Assembly (NCBI GenBank): GCA_017656345.1
Contig: JACDNZ010000004.1
Span: forward strand, 37,566 to 101,565
Direction of reading: 5' to 3'
From: Thermosipho sp. (in: thermotogales)
GTDB lineage: Bacteria; Thermotogota; Thermotogae; Thermotogales; Fervidobacteriaceae
Length of the DNA stretch: 64,000 bases
Part shown: one piece after another, positions 54,420 to 61,935 of the stretch
Layout: every line of letters begins with the position of its first letter
How positions within the stretch are numbered: position 1 is the stretch's first letter
The notes under the pieces: model-generated
The model's input: the letters and a program-made list of their open reading frames with translations, nothing else
Databases searched by the model: none
Told to the model about the DNA's origin: nothing
Program-made: the position numbers and the translations under genes

Positions 54420-56038
54420 AACCAATTACAGTGCTTGTTTCTGTAGATAGCAATAGTGTCCTTTTAGGTGCAAGGGAATTTTATAAGCAATTGGTTGAAC
54501 TAGTTAAAGAGTACAATTTTGACAGTATAGTAGATGTTCTTGAAACTGGAACATTGGGTAATTATAATGGTGTAACTATTGCAATCATGCCTGATGATGT
54601 TTATTATTCCGTAAAAACTAAAGACGAAGTATATAAAATCTTTGAAGAACATATATTAAAAGGCAGAAAAGTTCCAGAACTAGAAATTAGTAAGCAAAAA
54701 ATCATTACATATAAACCTGAAAAATTACCCGAGGAATATAAAATAGTTACTAGAAACATTGGAAAAATTAACCCAAAAAGTATCGAAGAATATATTGCAA
54801 ATGATGGATATTTTGCATTAGCAAAAGCTTTAAAAATGACTCCTGAAGAAATAATAAACGAAATAAAAGAAAGTGGTCTCAGAGGAAGAGGAGGAGCAGG
54901 TTTCCCCACAGGGTTAAAATGGGAATTTACATTTAAAACTTCATCAGATCAAAAATATATTGTTTGTAACGCTGATGAAGGTGAACCTGGTACCTATAAA
55001 GATAGACTTATAATGGAGGGTGACCCTCATAGTGTTATTGAAGCAATGATAATAGCTGGCTATGCAGTTGGAGCAACAAAAGGTTACATTTACATAAGAG
55101 GTGAATATTTTGGTTCAGTAGAAAATCTTAGAAAAGCAATTAAGGATGCTTACGAATATGGTTTCCTCGGAGAAAATATCTTAAATAGTAATTTCAACTT
55201 TGACTTATCAATAAGATTAGGTGCCGGTGCATATATTTGTGGTGAAGAAACTGCACTGTTAGAATCCATAGAAGGAAATGCTGGAAGACCAAGGTTAAAA
55301 CCACCATATCCACCACAAAGTGGTTTGTTTGGAAAACCAACAGTAATAAATAACGTAGAAACCTTAGCTAATGTTCCACCAATTATCTTAAATGGTGCTA
55401 AATGGTTTAAATCAATTGGTACTGAAAATTCTCCAGGAACAAAAGTTTTCTGTTTTGCAGGTAATCTTTCCAGTAGAGGAATTGTTGAACTACCAATGGG
55501 AGTAACCGTTAGGGAATTATTAGCTCTTGCAGAAGGTGCTTCTGGAACATCAAACTTAAAAATGGTTCAAACTGGTGGAATTGCAGGTACATTTATAAAT
55601 GAAGAGAAATTTGATACCCCATTGGATTATGATTCTTTTGCAAATAACGGTGTAAGTTTAGGATCAGGAGTTATATTAGGTGTAAATGACACCCATTGTG
55701 TAGTTGACATTGCATTAAATGTCATGGAATTCTTTAGACATGAATCCTGTGGAAAATGTACTCCTTGTCGTGAAGGTACCAAAAATGCTGTAAATATCTT
55801 AGAAAAAATGAAGAGACTTGAAGCTACTAAAGAAGATCTTGATTATTTAATTGAAATTTCAAATCTCGCAAAAGATACTGCTCTATGTGGTCTTGGACAA
55901 AGTTTCCCAGTACCATTATTGTCTTTAATTAACAATTTCAAAGAAGAATTCCTTGAACATATCGAAAAACAATATTGTAGAGCCAATTTATGTAAAAAAG
56001 TAGAAAAGAAAAAAGTAAAAAGTAAATTTAAATTGTAA
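54416..56038 (+). CDS. NuoF-type flavoprotein, paralogue lacking the N-terminal [2Fe-2S] cysteines
   Basis: This 540-residue protein matches the first NuoF copy through the core: GRGGAGFPTGLKW near residue 161, CGEETALLESIEG near 282 and ESCGKCTPCREG near 443. In the N-terminal thioredoxin-like domain the four cluster cysteines are S9, S14, T46 and Y50, so no [2Fe-2S] cluster can form there. The C-terminal two-cluster ferredoxin domain is missing and a Lys-rich tail remains. It looks like a simplified NADH-oxidising subunit for another partner. A strong terminator follows. Confidence 0.9.
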   Translation: MKPITVLVSVDSNSVLLGAREFYKQLVELVKEYNFDSIVDVLETGTLGNYNGVTIAIMPDDVYYSVKTKDEVYKIFEEHILKGRKVPELEISKQKIITYKPEKLPEEYKIVTRNIGKINPKSIEEYIANDGYFALAKALKMTPEEIINEIKESGLRGRGGAGFPTGLKWEFTFKTSSDQKYIVCNADEGEPGTYKDRLIMEGDPHSVIEAMIIAGYAVGATKGYIYIRGEYFGSVENLRKAIKDAYEYGFLGENILNSNFNFDLSIRLGAGAYICGEETALLESIEGNAGRPRLKPPYPPQSGLFGKPTVINNVETLANVPPIILNGAKWFKSIGTENSPGTKVFCFAGNLSSRGIVELPMGVTVRELLALAEGASGTSNLKMVQTGGIAGTFINEEKFDTPLDYDSFANNGVSLGSGVILGVNDTHCVVDIALNVMEFFRHESCGKCTPCREGTKNAVNILEKMKRLEATKEDLDYLIEISNLAKDTALCGLGQSFPVPLLSLINNFKEEFLEHIEKQYCRANLCKKVEKKKVKSKFKL

Positions 56039-56050
56039 AACAATAGTAAG

Positions 56051-56078
56051 TCCCCCCAAAAAACTGGGGGGATTTTTT
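56051..56078 (+). terminator. intrinsic terminator of the NuoEF operon
   Basis: TCCCCCC (56051-56057) and GGGGGGA (56066-56072) pair around an 8-base loop, followed by six T (56073-56078). Confidence 0.85.
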
Positions 56079-56086
56079 CCAAAATA

Positions 56087-56119
56087 AAAACCTGGCACAT
56101 ATTATTCTTGCCAGGTTTT
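56087..56119 (-). terminator. terminator of the S1-domain gene
   Basis: AAAACCTGGCA (56087-56097) and TGCCAGGTTTT (56109-56119) form a perfect 11-bp stem with an 11-base loop. On the minus strand it is followed by T-rich sequence, 35 bases after the S1 gene stop. Confidence 0.8.
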
Positions 56120-56153
56120 GTATTTTTAATTTAAATATACGAATTACACGTTT

Positions 56154-56519
56154 TTATCTTCTATCTTTTTTTCCTCTTTTTTTATCCAATCTTCTTCGAT
56201 ATTCTGAAAGTTTCCTATCACTATCTTTCATAAATTTTGCTAACTTCTTTTCAAAATCAGAATTAATTTGACCATTTTTCACCGAACCATTATTCTCAGA
56301 TAACTTTAATGTAAGTTCCCATTTTCCATCTTTTGTCTTACCTAAAACCTTACCTTCTATTTCTTGCCCAACATTTAAATGATCACTCACTGACTTCACA
56401 TATGTAGATGCAATCTTCGAAATATGAACAAAAGCTTTTTCTCCATTTTCTAGTTCGACATTTGCTCCAAATTTTAGTATTTCTACAACTTTACCTTTTA
56501 CTACTTGCCCAACTTCCAT
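56154..56519 (-). CDS. S1 RNA-binding domain protein
   Basis: This protein of about 121 residues has an S1 domain (residues 1-72: GQVVKGKVVEILKFGANVELENGEKAFVHISKI) and a highly basic tail ending RRRLDKKRGKKDRR, as in the YugI/GSP13 group that binds ribosomes or RNA. The ATG at 56519 is taken, with a GGGAGG site 10 bases upstream; a GTG two codons earlier lies only 4 bases from that site. It is separated from rpmE by 66 bases and a small hairpin. Confidence 0.8.
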   Translation of the reverse strand: MEVGQVVKGKVVEILKFGANVELENGEKAFVHISKIASTYVKSVSDHLNVGQEIEGKVLGKTKDGKWELTLKLSENNGSVKNGQINSDFEKKLAKFMKDSDRKLSEYRRRLDKKRGKKDRR

Positions 56520-56556
56520 ACACACAAAACCTCCCTATGGTTTAAAAAATAATTTA

Positions 56557-56574
56557 TGGGAGCAACAGCTCCCA
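56557..56574 (-). terminator. hairpin between rpmE and the S1 gene
   Basis: TGGGAGC (56557-56563) and GCTCCCA (56568-56574) form a 7-bp stem with loop AACA. The T-run on the minus strand begins 9 bases later, so termination may be partial. Confidence 0.5.
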
Positions 56575-56585
56575 GTAGCTTATTA

Positions 56586-56795
56586 TTAATCTAAGTTATA
56601 TTTCTTCTTAAATTTCTCAATTCTTCCTTCAGTATCTACAAACATTCCACCGGCACCGCTCCCCTTGTAGAATGGATGGCAACTTGAACATACATCGATT
56701 CTAATATTCTCTTTTGTACTATAAAATTGATGCTCAGCACCACATGCACATTTCACTGTTAAAAGCTTCATCTCTGGGTGAATTCCCTTTTTCAA
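56586..56795 (-). CDS. rpmE: 50S ribosomal protein L31, zinc-binding type
   Basis: This 69-residue L31 has [12 protein letters not shown] at the start, the zinc ligands CACGAEH and CSSCHPFY and the C-terminal [19 protein letters not shown]. The TTG at 56795 is preferred because GAGAGGTGA lies 5 bases upstream; a GTG three codons earlier overlaps that site. A strong extended -10 promoter is upstream. The C-x-C and C-x-x-C ligands mark the zinc-containing form. Confidence 0.93.
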   Translation of the reverse strand: MKKGIHPEMKLLTVKCACGAEHQFYSTKENIRIDVCSSCHPFYKGSGAGGMFVDTEGRIEKFKKKYNLD

Positions 56796-56835
56796 TTTAC
56801 TCACCTCTCAATTTTTGTTATATTTTATCATTGTT

Positions 56836-56863
56836 ATTATACCACATAAAATTTTTATGTAAA
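56836..56863 (-). promoter_or_regulatory. promoter of rpmE
   Basis: On the minus strand TTTACA (56858-56863), 16 bases, perfect TATAAT (56836-56841) with extended -10 TGG. It lies just past the tetR stop. Confidence 0.72.
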
Positions 56864-56866
56864 GTA

Positions 56867-57427
56867 TTATATATTATCTTTAAGTAATACTTTTATTAAC
56901 ATTTCCTCCAACTGCTTAAGTAAATTTTTCCTTGGTGCTGAATCAACACTTGCTATCATCTCTGTTGCTATTTTTGGATCAATATTTTCATTAATACATT
57001 TATTCTTTTTTCCTTCTAATAACATATTTTCAATTTTGTCTAGAAAACTTTCATATTTTTTTCGTGCATTTGTCCAGGTTTCTTGATCTAAAACTTTTGT
57101 CCTTTCACGTCTAATTAAATCTGAAATCGCTTTTTTACTAGTCAAAAAATCAATATACCTTCTAATAAATTTTTTTATTCTAGTTGCATAGGTATCGTCA
57201 TTTTCTTGTTCACCAAATAATTCATTTTCAAGTTCATCTATTGAATTAACCCAAACTTCTTCAAACAAAATTTCCTTTGAAGGAAAATAATAATAAATAA
57301 GAGATTTTCGCACATTTGCTCTTTGTGCAATTTCATCAATACTTACACCATCATATCCTTTTTTTGCAAATGCTAACTTTGCTGCCTCAAGAATTTTCAA
57401 TTTAGTGTTGTTAGGTTTTCTACCCAT
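56867..57427 (-). CDS. TetR-family transcriptional regulator
   Basis: This 186-residue protein has the TetR helix-turn-helix: KILEAAKLAFAKKGYDGVSIDEIAQRANVRKSLIYYYFPSKEILFEEVW (residues 11-60), followed by a helical ligand-binding domain. The ATG at 57427 follows GAGGTGGAGA. A TGACC-N4-GGTCA element upstream of the radical SAM gene at 58940 fits a TetR operator. A terminator hairpin lies 6 bases before its ribosome binding site, so its expression may depend on read-through. Confidence 0.87.
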   Translation of the reverse strand: MGRKPNNTKLKILEAAKLAFAKKGYDGVSIDEIAQRANVRKSLIYYYFPSKEILFEEVWVNSIDELENELFGEQENDDTYATRIKKFIRRYIDFLTSKKAISDLIRRERTKVLDQETWTNARKKYESFLDKIENMLLEGKKNKCINENIDPKIATEMIASVDSAPRKNLLKQLEEMLIKVLLKDNI

Positions 57428-57440
57428 TCTCCACCTCAAA

Positions 57441-57465
57441 AACCACAGGCAAAATGCCTGTGGTT
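57441..57465 (-). terminator. intrinsic terminator between the radical SAM and tetR genes
   Basis: AACCACAGGCA (57441-57451) and TGCCTGTGGTT (57455-57465) form a perfect 11-bp stem with a 3-base loop, followed on the minus strand by TTT and then the tetR ribosome binding site. Confidence 0.8.
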
Positions 57466-57467
57466 AT

Positions 57468-58916
57468 TTAAACATTTAACTTTTTATCAACTTTCAATGC
57501 TTCTTCTTTATTTGAATATCTCTTCATTCGTGTTTCATAATTATAAATTCCCCTATTAACTGGATATCTTTCAACGTAGCCATGTTCATACCAAAGTTTG
57601 TCTGCATAAACTTTCCACTCTTCAGCGAGTTTATCTAATTCGGGGGCTAATTCAGTCACTACCTTTTCAGAACCTTCATGCTGAGGAATTGCATCGAAAT
57701 GCTTAACCATTGCCCTAAATACCTTAGGATTATCAATAATAGGACATGGTCTAAATAAATTGTTTGAAAATGGTATCATTCTCTTGTATGCTTCAAAGAA
57801 TGGCGACTTAAAGATCTCAAGTAGTGTCTTTTCTCTGATACTATCTTTTGCAAATTGTTGGAAGACACAAGGTTCAACATATCCTTTAGCATTGACATGG
57901 AAATATTTTGAACCTGCTGACAAACAACCATGAGTTAAGAATCCATGATTCCAGAAATCCGCCACAAACGCAAATTTACCACTCAATCTTATTTCATCTG
58001 TTTTAAAGAATCTTTCATATCTTTGTTTTGGAGTTGGCACTAGATCCATTGTTGGATTCATTCCAACAGGCATAAATTGGAAAACCCAAGCATACACAAC
58101 TCCATTCTCTGCAAGGAAATCCCAAAATTCATCTTTCATAATAGTATCGTGATTTACCTTCGTTGCGGTAATACTTGCACCAAATGGTACACCATACCTT
58201 CTCAATCTTTCCCATGTATTTTGTATAGCACTGAATACTCCTTTTCCTCTTCTCCAATCCGTTTCTTCTTCAAATCCTTCAACTGAAATTGCAACTGTTG
58301 CATTTCCTAATTCAGCAAGTTTTTTTGCTTTTTCTTCAGTAATTAAAATACCATTGGTATAAATCATGAAATAATGTTGGTCAAACTCTTCTAAAATTTC
58401 CATGAGATGTGGCCAGTAGAAGGGTTCTCCACCTGTAATAATCCAGAAAAATATTCCTAATTCTTCTCCTTGTTTAAGAACACTTCTAACCTCTTCTTTT
58501 GAAAGTTCATATTTTCTTCCATAAAGGCCTGCATAACAACCAATACAATTTAAATTACAAGCATACGTTGGACTAATTACACCTAACTTTGGCAAAACAA
58601 CTTTTTCTTTTGTCATAATTTTTTGTCTCATTGGTTCACCAATCGCAAACTCGTTAATAATAAGATTATTAATAATTTTCTCAGTACACTTTGGACTAGA
58701 TTTCTGGAAAACTTCGATCCATTTCTTAATCATTGGATGATCTTCCTCAGCCATTAAACCTAATTTCTTCAAACCACTTTTTGCAGGTTCTTTACTTAAT
58801 GCTGATACTGTATAAAGTAATTTGGAAAAAGTTTTTGTATCCGCCTTTCTAACAACACTATTAACTATCTTACCCGCTTGTCTGTAAATCATCCCTCTTA
58901 TTCCGCCAGCTGACAT
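57468..58916 (-). CDS. radical SAM/SPASM-type protein with N-terminal helical region
   Basis: This protein of about 482 residues has a long N-terminal helical part (residues 1-105), the radical SAM motif CNLNCIGCYAG near 120, GGEPFYWP near 158, ISVEGFEEETDWRRGKG near 206 and a C-terminal region with the cysteines of HGCLSAGSKYFHVNAKGYVEPCVF and RPCPII that suit a SPASM-like auxiliary cluster. No precursor peptide gene was seen nearby. The ATG at 58916 follows GGAGGTG by 5 bases. The TetR-like operator lies 24 bases upstream. Confidence 0.82.
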   Translation of the reverse strand: MSAGGIRGMIYRQAGKIVNSVVRKADTKTFSKLLYTVSALSKEPAKSGLKKLGLMAEEDHPMIKKWIEVFQKSSPKCTEKIINNLIINEFAIGEPMRQKIMTKEKVVLPKLGVISPTYACNLNCIGCYAGLYGRKYELSKEEVRSVLKQGEELGIFFWIITGGEPFYWPHLMEILEEFDQHYFMIYTNGILITEEKAKKLAELGNATVAISVEGFEEETDWRRGKGVFSAIQNTWERLRRYGVPFGASITATKVNHDTIMKDEFWDFLAENGVVYAWVFQFMPVGMNPTMDLVPTPKQRYERFFKTDEIRLSGKFAFVADFWNHGFLTHGCLSAGSKYFHVNAKGYVEPCVFQQFAKDSIREKTLLEIFKSPFFEAYKRMIPFSNNLFRPCPIIDNPKVFRAMVKHFDAIPQHEGSEKVVTELAPELDKLAEEWKVYADKLWYEHGYVERYPVNRGIYNYETRMKRYSNKEEALKVDKKLNV

Positions 58917-58939
58917 ACTTACACCTCCATATTTTTTAC

Positions 58940-58953
58940 TGACCATTCGGTCA
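58940..58953. promoter_or_regulatory. TetR-type operator upstream of the radical SAM gene
   Basis: TGACC (58940-58944), ATTC, GGTCA (58949-58953): a perfect 5-bp inverted repeat of the kind bound by many TetR regulators. It is 24 bases before the start codon, just after a candidate -10 TAGAAT on the minus strand, and the TetR gene follows in the same direction. Confidence 0.6.
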
Positions 58954-59030
58954 AATTCTACCGCTTATATGTTAATTTCAAGTTTCATTTGCGTAACAAT
59001 TAATATTCTGTTTCTTTTTCGACAAAAAAA

Positions 59031-59048
59031 TGACTATAATTATAGTCA
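59031..59048. promoter_or_regulatory. 18-bp perfect palindrome overlapping the antitoxin -10 box
   Basis: TGACTATAATTATAGTCA equals its own reverse complement and contains TATAAT (59035-59040). It ends right at the AGGAGGTG ribosome binding site. Phd/YefM antitoxins bind such palindromes to repress their own operon. Confidence 0.7.
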
Positions 59049-59059
59049 GGAGGTGTTGT

Positions 59060-59344
59060 ATGTCTAAACAAAAACAGATTTTTTATAGTTTGGCTGAAGC
59101 CAAAGCTAAATTTTCAAAAGTAATTGACAAATCATCAAACAATGATGTTGTAATAACAAAAAATGGACATCCCGTATCTGTAATTTTAAGTTACGAAAAA
59201 TATTCCAAAATTATCAACTTTATGGACAAAGTCTGGGAATTATATCTTTTGGATGTTGGAGACCCTTCTTTATTTGGTGATCTTGATATTAATGATATAT
59301 TGGGAAATGCCGATGATAATGATAATAATACTAATAAATCTTAG
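59060..59344 (+). CDS. Phd/YefM-family antitoxin without a partner toxin
   Basis: This 94-residue protein has the Phd/YefM fold: MSKQKQIFYSLAEAKAKFSKVID, then NNDVVITKNGHPVSVILSYEKYSKI, the strand-helix motif that dimerises and binds DNA. The C-terminal half, which in antitoxins wraps the toxin, is acidic and low-complexity (GDLDINDILGNADDNDNNTNKS). No RelE- or Doc-like toxin gene lies on either side; the next gene, 13 bases later, is an ABC ATPase. The ATG follows AGGAGGTG by 5 bases. It could be a stand-alone autorepressor. Confidence 0.72.
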   Translation: MSKQKQIFYSLAEAKAKFSKVIDKSSNNDVVITKNGHPVSVILSYEKYSKIINFMDKVWELYLLDVGDPSLFGDLDINDILGNADDNDNNTNKS

Positions 59345-59357
59345 GAGGTGTTATTAA

Positions 59358-60461
59358 ATGGCAAAAGTTGAACTTGAACGCGTTTGGAAAATTTATGAAG
59401 GAAAAGTTGAAGCAGTAAAAGATGCAACATTTACAATCGAAGATAAAGAATTTGTTGTTTTGTTAGGACCTTCTGGTTGTGGTAAAACAACAACATTAAG
59501 GATGATTGCCGGGCTTGAAGAAATTACAAAAGGAACATTAAAAATTGATGGAAAAGTTATGAATGATGTAGAACCAAAAGACAGGGATATAGCAATGGTC
59601 TTTCAAAATTATGCATTGTATCCTCATATGACAGTATATGATAATATGGCATTTGGATTAAAACTGAGAAAATTCCCCAAAGATGAAATCGAGAGAAGAG
59701 TTAAAGAAGCTGCAAAAATTCTTGGAATAGAAGAACTATTAGATAGGAAGCCCAGACAACTTTCCGGTGGGCAAAGACAAAGGGTTGCTGTCGGAAGAGC
59801 AATTGTTAGAGACCCAAAAGTATTTTTATTCGATGAACCTTTATCAAACCTAGATGCTAAACTCAGAGTACAAATGAGATCTGAATTAAAAAAACTTCAT
59901 CATAGACTAGAAGCAACAATAGTTTACGTCACTCATGACCAAATAGAAGCAATGACAATGGCAGATAAAATTATAGTTATGAAAGACGGAGAAATTCAAC
60001 AAATAGGTACTCCTTATGAAATATACAACAAACCTCAAAATACCTTCGTAGCAGGATTCATAGGTAGTCCAGCAATGAATTTCATTGACGCTACAATTAT
60101 TAGAGAAAACGGTCTCTGGATTAAATCTTCTGGATTAAAATTAAAAATACCATCTCAATACGAAGACATTCTGGCAAATTATGTAGACAAAGAAGTCATA
60201 TTTGGAATTAGACCAGAAAATATTTATGATAAAATGTTCGCAATGACACCAAAAGAAGGCGAAAATACTGCAACAACCATCGTTGATGTTGTAGAGCCAT
60301 TAGGAAGCGAAACCATATTACACTTAGTCGCTGGAAACGATCAATTTGTTGCAGTAGTTGATCCTAAAACTGAAGCAAAAGAAGAGCAAAAAATTGATGT
60401 TGTATTCGACATGAATGTAATGCATGTTTTCGAAAAAGAAACAGGAAAAGCAATCTTATAA
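59358..60461 (+). CDS. sugar ABC transporter ATPase (MsmX/UgpC/MalK-type)
   Basis: This 367-residue ABC ATPase has Walker A GPSGCGKTT (residues 37-45), the signature LSGGQRQRVAVGRA near 134, Walker B VFLFDEPLSNLDAKLR and the H-loop VTHDQIEAMTMADKI. Residues 240-367 form a TOBE/regulatory domain (FGIRPENIYDKM, GSETILHL). Such ATPases often serve several sugar importers. It is cotranscribed with the antitoxin gene, and AGGAGGTG precedes the ATG. Confidence 0.93.
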   Translation: MAKVELERVWKIYEGKVEAVKDATFTIEDKEFVVLLGPSGCGKTTTLRMIAGLEEITKGTLKIDGKVMNDVEPKDRDIAMVFQNYALYPHMTVYDNMAFGLKLRKFPKDEIERRVKEAAKILGIEELLDRKPRQLSGGQRQRVAVGRAIVRDPKVFLFDEPLSNLDAKLRVQMRSELKKLHHRLEATIVYVTHDQIEAMTMADKIIVMKDGEIQQIGTPYEIYNKPQNTFVAGFIGSPAMNFIDATIIRENGLWIKSSGLKLKIPSQYEDILANYVDKEVIFGIRPENIYDKMFAMTPKEGENTATTIVDVVEPLGSETILHLVAGNDQFVAVVDPKTEAKEEQKIDVVFDMNVMHVFEKETGKAIL

Positions 60462-60491
60462 TAAATACTTTTCAAAAATAATTTCATTCAC

Positions 60492-60516
60492 GCGTGCCAT
60501 AAGGCACGCATTTTTT
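60492..60516 (+). terminator. intrinsic terminator after the ABC ATPase gene
   Basis: GCGTGCC (60492-60498) and GGCACGC (60503-60509) pair with loop ATAA, followed by a T-run at 60511-60516. Confidence 0.85.
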
Positions 60517-60554
60517 ATTTTTTACCATCACATTAATCCCAAATTATTTGCAAG

Positions 60555-60584
60555 TTGTTCAAAAAACAAAAAATATGATATAAT
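60555..60584 (+). promoter_or_regulatory. promoter of the nucleotide-sugar dehydrogenase gene
   Basis: TTGTTC (60555-60560), 18 bases, perfect TATAAT (60579-60584) with an extended -10 TGA. It ends 40 bases before the start codon at 60625. Confidence 0.6.
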
Positions 60585-60624
60585 TTATTCAGTCAGTGAA
60601 TGAATGATTAAGGAGGGAATGAGT

Positions 60625-61935
60625 ATGCCAAGTTCTTTATATGAGAAAATTCAAACAAAAAAAGCTATTATTGGAGTAATGGGATTAGGTTATGTTGGGC
60701 TTCCTCTAGCAGTCGAAAAGGCGAGAGCAGGTTATAAAGTAATAGGTTTTGATATACAAGAAAAAAGAGTAAATATGATCAACCAAGGTAAAAACTACAT
60801 CGGGGATGTCAATGACGAGGAGCTTAAAAATCTAGTAAAAGATGGGAAAATTATAGCTACCACTGATTTTGATAAATTAAAAGATTGTGATGTAATTAGC
60901 ATCTGTGTCCCAACCCCTCTAGACAAATTCAAACAACCTGATTTAAGTTATATAATCCAAACGTCAAGAGATATAGCCAAACGACTTAGAAAAGGACAAT
61001 TAATAATTCTTGAAAGCACCACATATCCGGGCACAACTGAAGAGGTTGTATTACCCATACTTTTGGAAACCGGATTAAAAGTCGGTAAGGACTTTTATTT
61101 AACATTCAGCCCTGAAAGAGTTGATCCTGGGAATATAAGATTTAAAACTAGAAACACACCCAAAGTTGTAGGAGGCGTTACCTCAGAATGTACTAAGCAT
61201 GCAAGAGCTTTGTACGAAAATGTCCTTGAAGCACCAGTTTTTCCAGTTAGTTCACCTAGAGCTGCTGAAATGTCAAAAATACTAGAAAATACCTTCAGAC
61301 TTGTAAATATAGCTTTAGTCCAAGAAATGACAAAAGTTGCGGAAAAAATGCATGTAAATATTTGGGAAGTAATAGAAGCAGCTTCAACAAAGCCTTTTGG
61401 TTATATGCCATTTTATCCAGGGCCTGGAATAGGTGGACATTGTATACCTATAGATCCATTTTATCTAGCGTACAAGGCTAGAGAATTTGATCTTCATTTG
61501 ATGCTAGTCGAAGTAGCCGGACAAATCGCCGATGATATGCCATATTACGTAGTTCAAAGACTAGCTGATATTTTGAATGATCATAAAAAACCACTCAACG
61601 GTTCAAAAATATTAGTTTTAGGTGTTGCATATAAAGGGAACATTGATGACCTAAGGGAAAGTCCTGCGCTTAAAATTATTGAAATACTGGAAAGTAAAAA
61701 AGCCGATATTTATTATTATGATCCTTTTATACCAGAATTCACTCACAATGGTAAAAATTACAAATCTATCAAATTGGAGAAAGAAATTTTAGAAAAAATG
61801 GACGGAGCAATAATCACTGCAGGCCATACAATCGGAGTGGATTATGAAACAATTTTAAAAACAGTTCCATTCATATTTGACACAAAAAATGTACTCAAAT
61901 CCTTTAAAGAAAGAAACAATATAATTGTCTTATAG
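60625..61935 (+). CDS. UDP-sugar 6-dehydrogenase (UDP-GlcNAc/ManNAc dehydrogenase family)
   Basis: This 436-residue protein has the NAD motif GVMGLGYVGLPLAVEKARAGYKVIGFD near residue 18, CVPTPLDKFKQPDLSYI near 92, STTYPGTTEEVV near 126 and the catalytic Cys in PGPGIGGHCIPIDPFYLAYKA near 261, then GVAYKGNIDDLRESPALKI. It oxidises a UDP-hexosamine or UDP-glucose to the uronic acid for cell-surface polysaccharides. The ATG at 60625 follows GGAGG by 8 bases; earlier ATG codons lie before or within that site. It converges on and overlaps the Bax-like gene by 6 bases. Confidence 0.9.
   Translation: MPSSLYEKIQTKKAIIGVMGLGYVGLPLAVEKARAGYKVIGFDIQEKRVNMINQGKNYIGDVNDEELKNLVKDGKIIATTDFDKLKDCDVISICVPTPLDKFKQPDLSYIIQTSRDIAKRLRKGQLIILESTTYPGTTEEVVLPILLETGLKVGKDFYLTFSPERVDPGNIRFKTRNTPKVVGGVTSECTKHARALYENVLEAPVFPVSSPRAAEMSKILENTFRLVNIALVQEMTKVAEKMHVNIWEVIEAASTKPFGYMPFYPGPGIGGHCIPIDPFYLAYKAREFDLHLMLVEVAGQIADDMPYYVVQRLADILNDHKKPLNGSKILVLGVAYKGNIDDLRESPALKIIEILESKKADIYYYDPFIPEFTHNGKNYKSIKLEKEILEKMDGAIITAGHTIGVDYETILKTVPFIFDTKNVLKSFKERNNIIVL

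Noticed and set aside
57468..58916. RiPP precursor peptide next to the radical SAM/SPASM-type gene
   Set aside because: The flanking gaps hold only a terminator, an operator and the antitoxin gene. No short frame with a leader-core layout was found.
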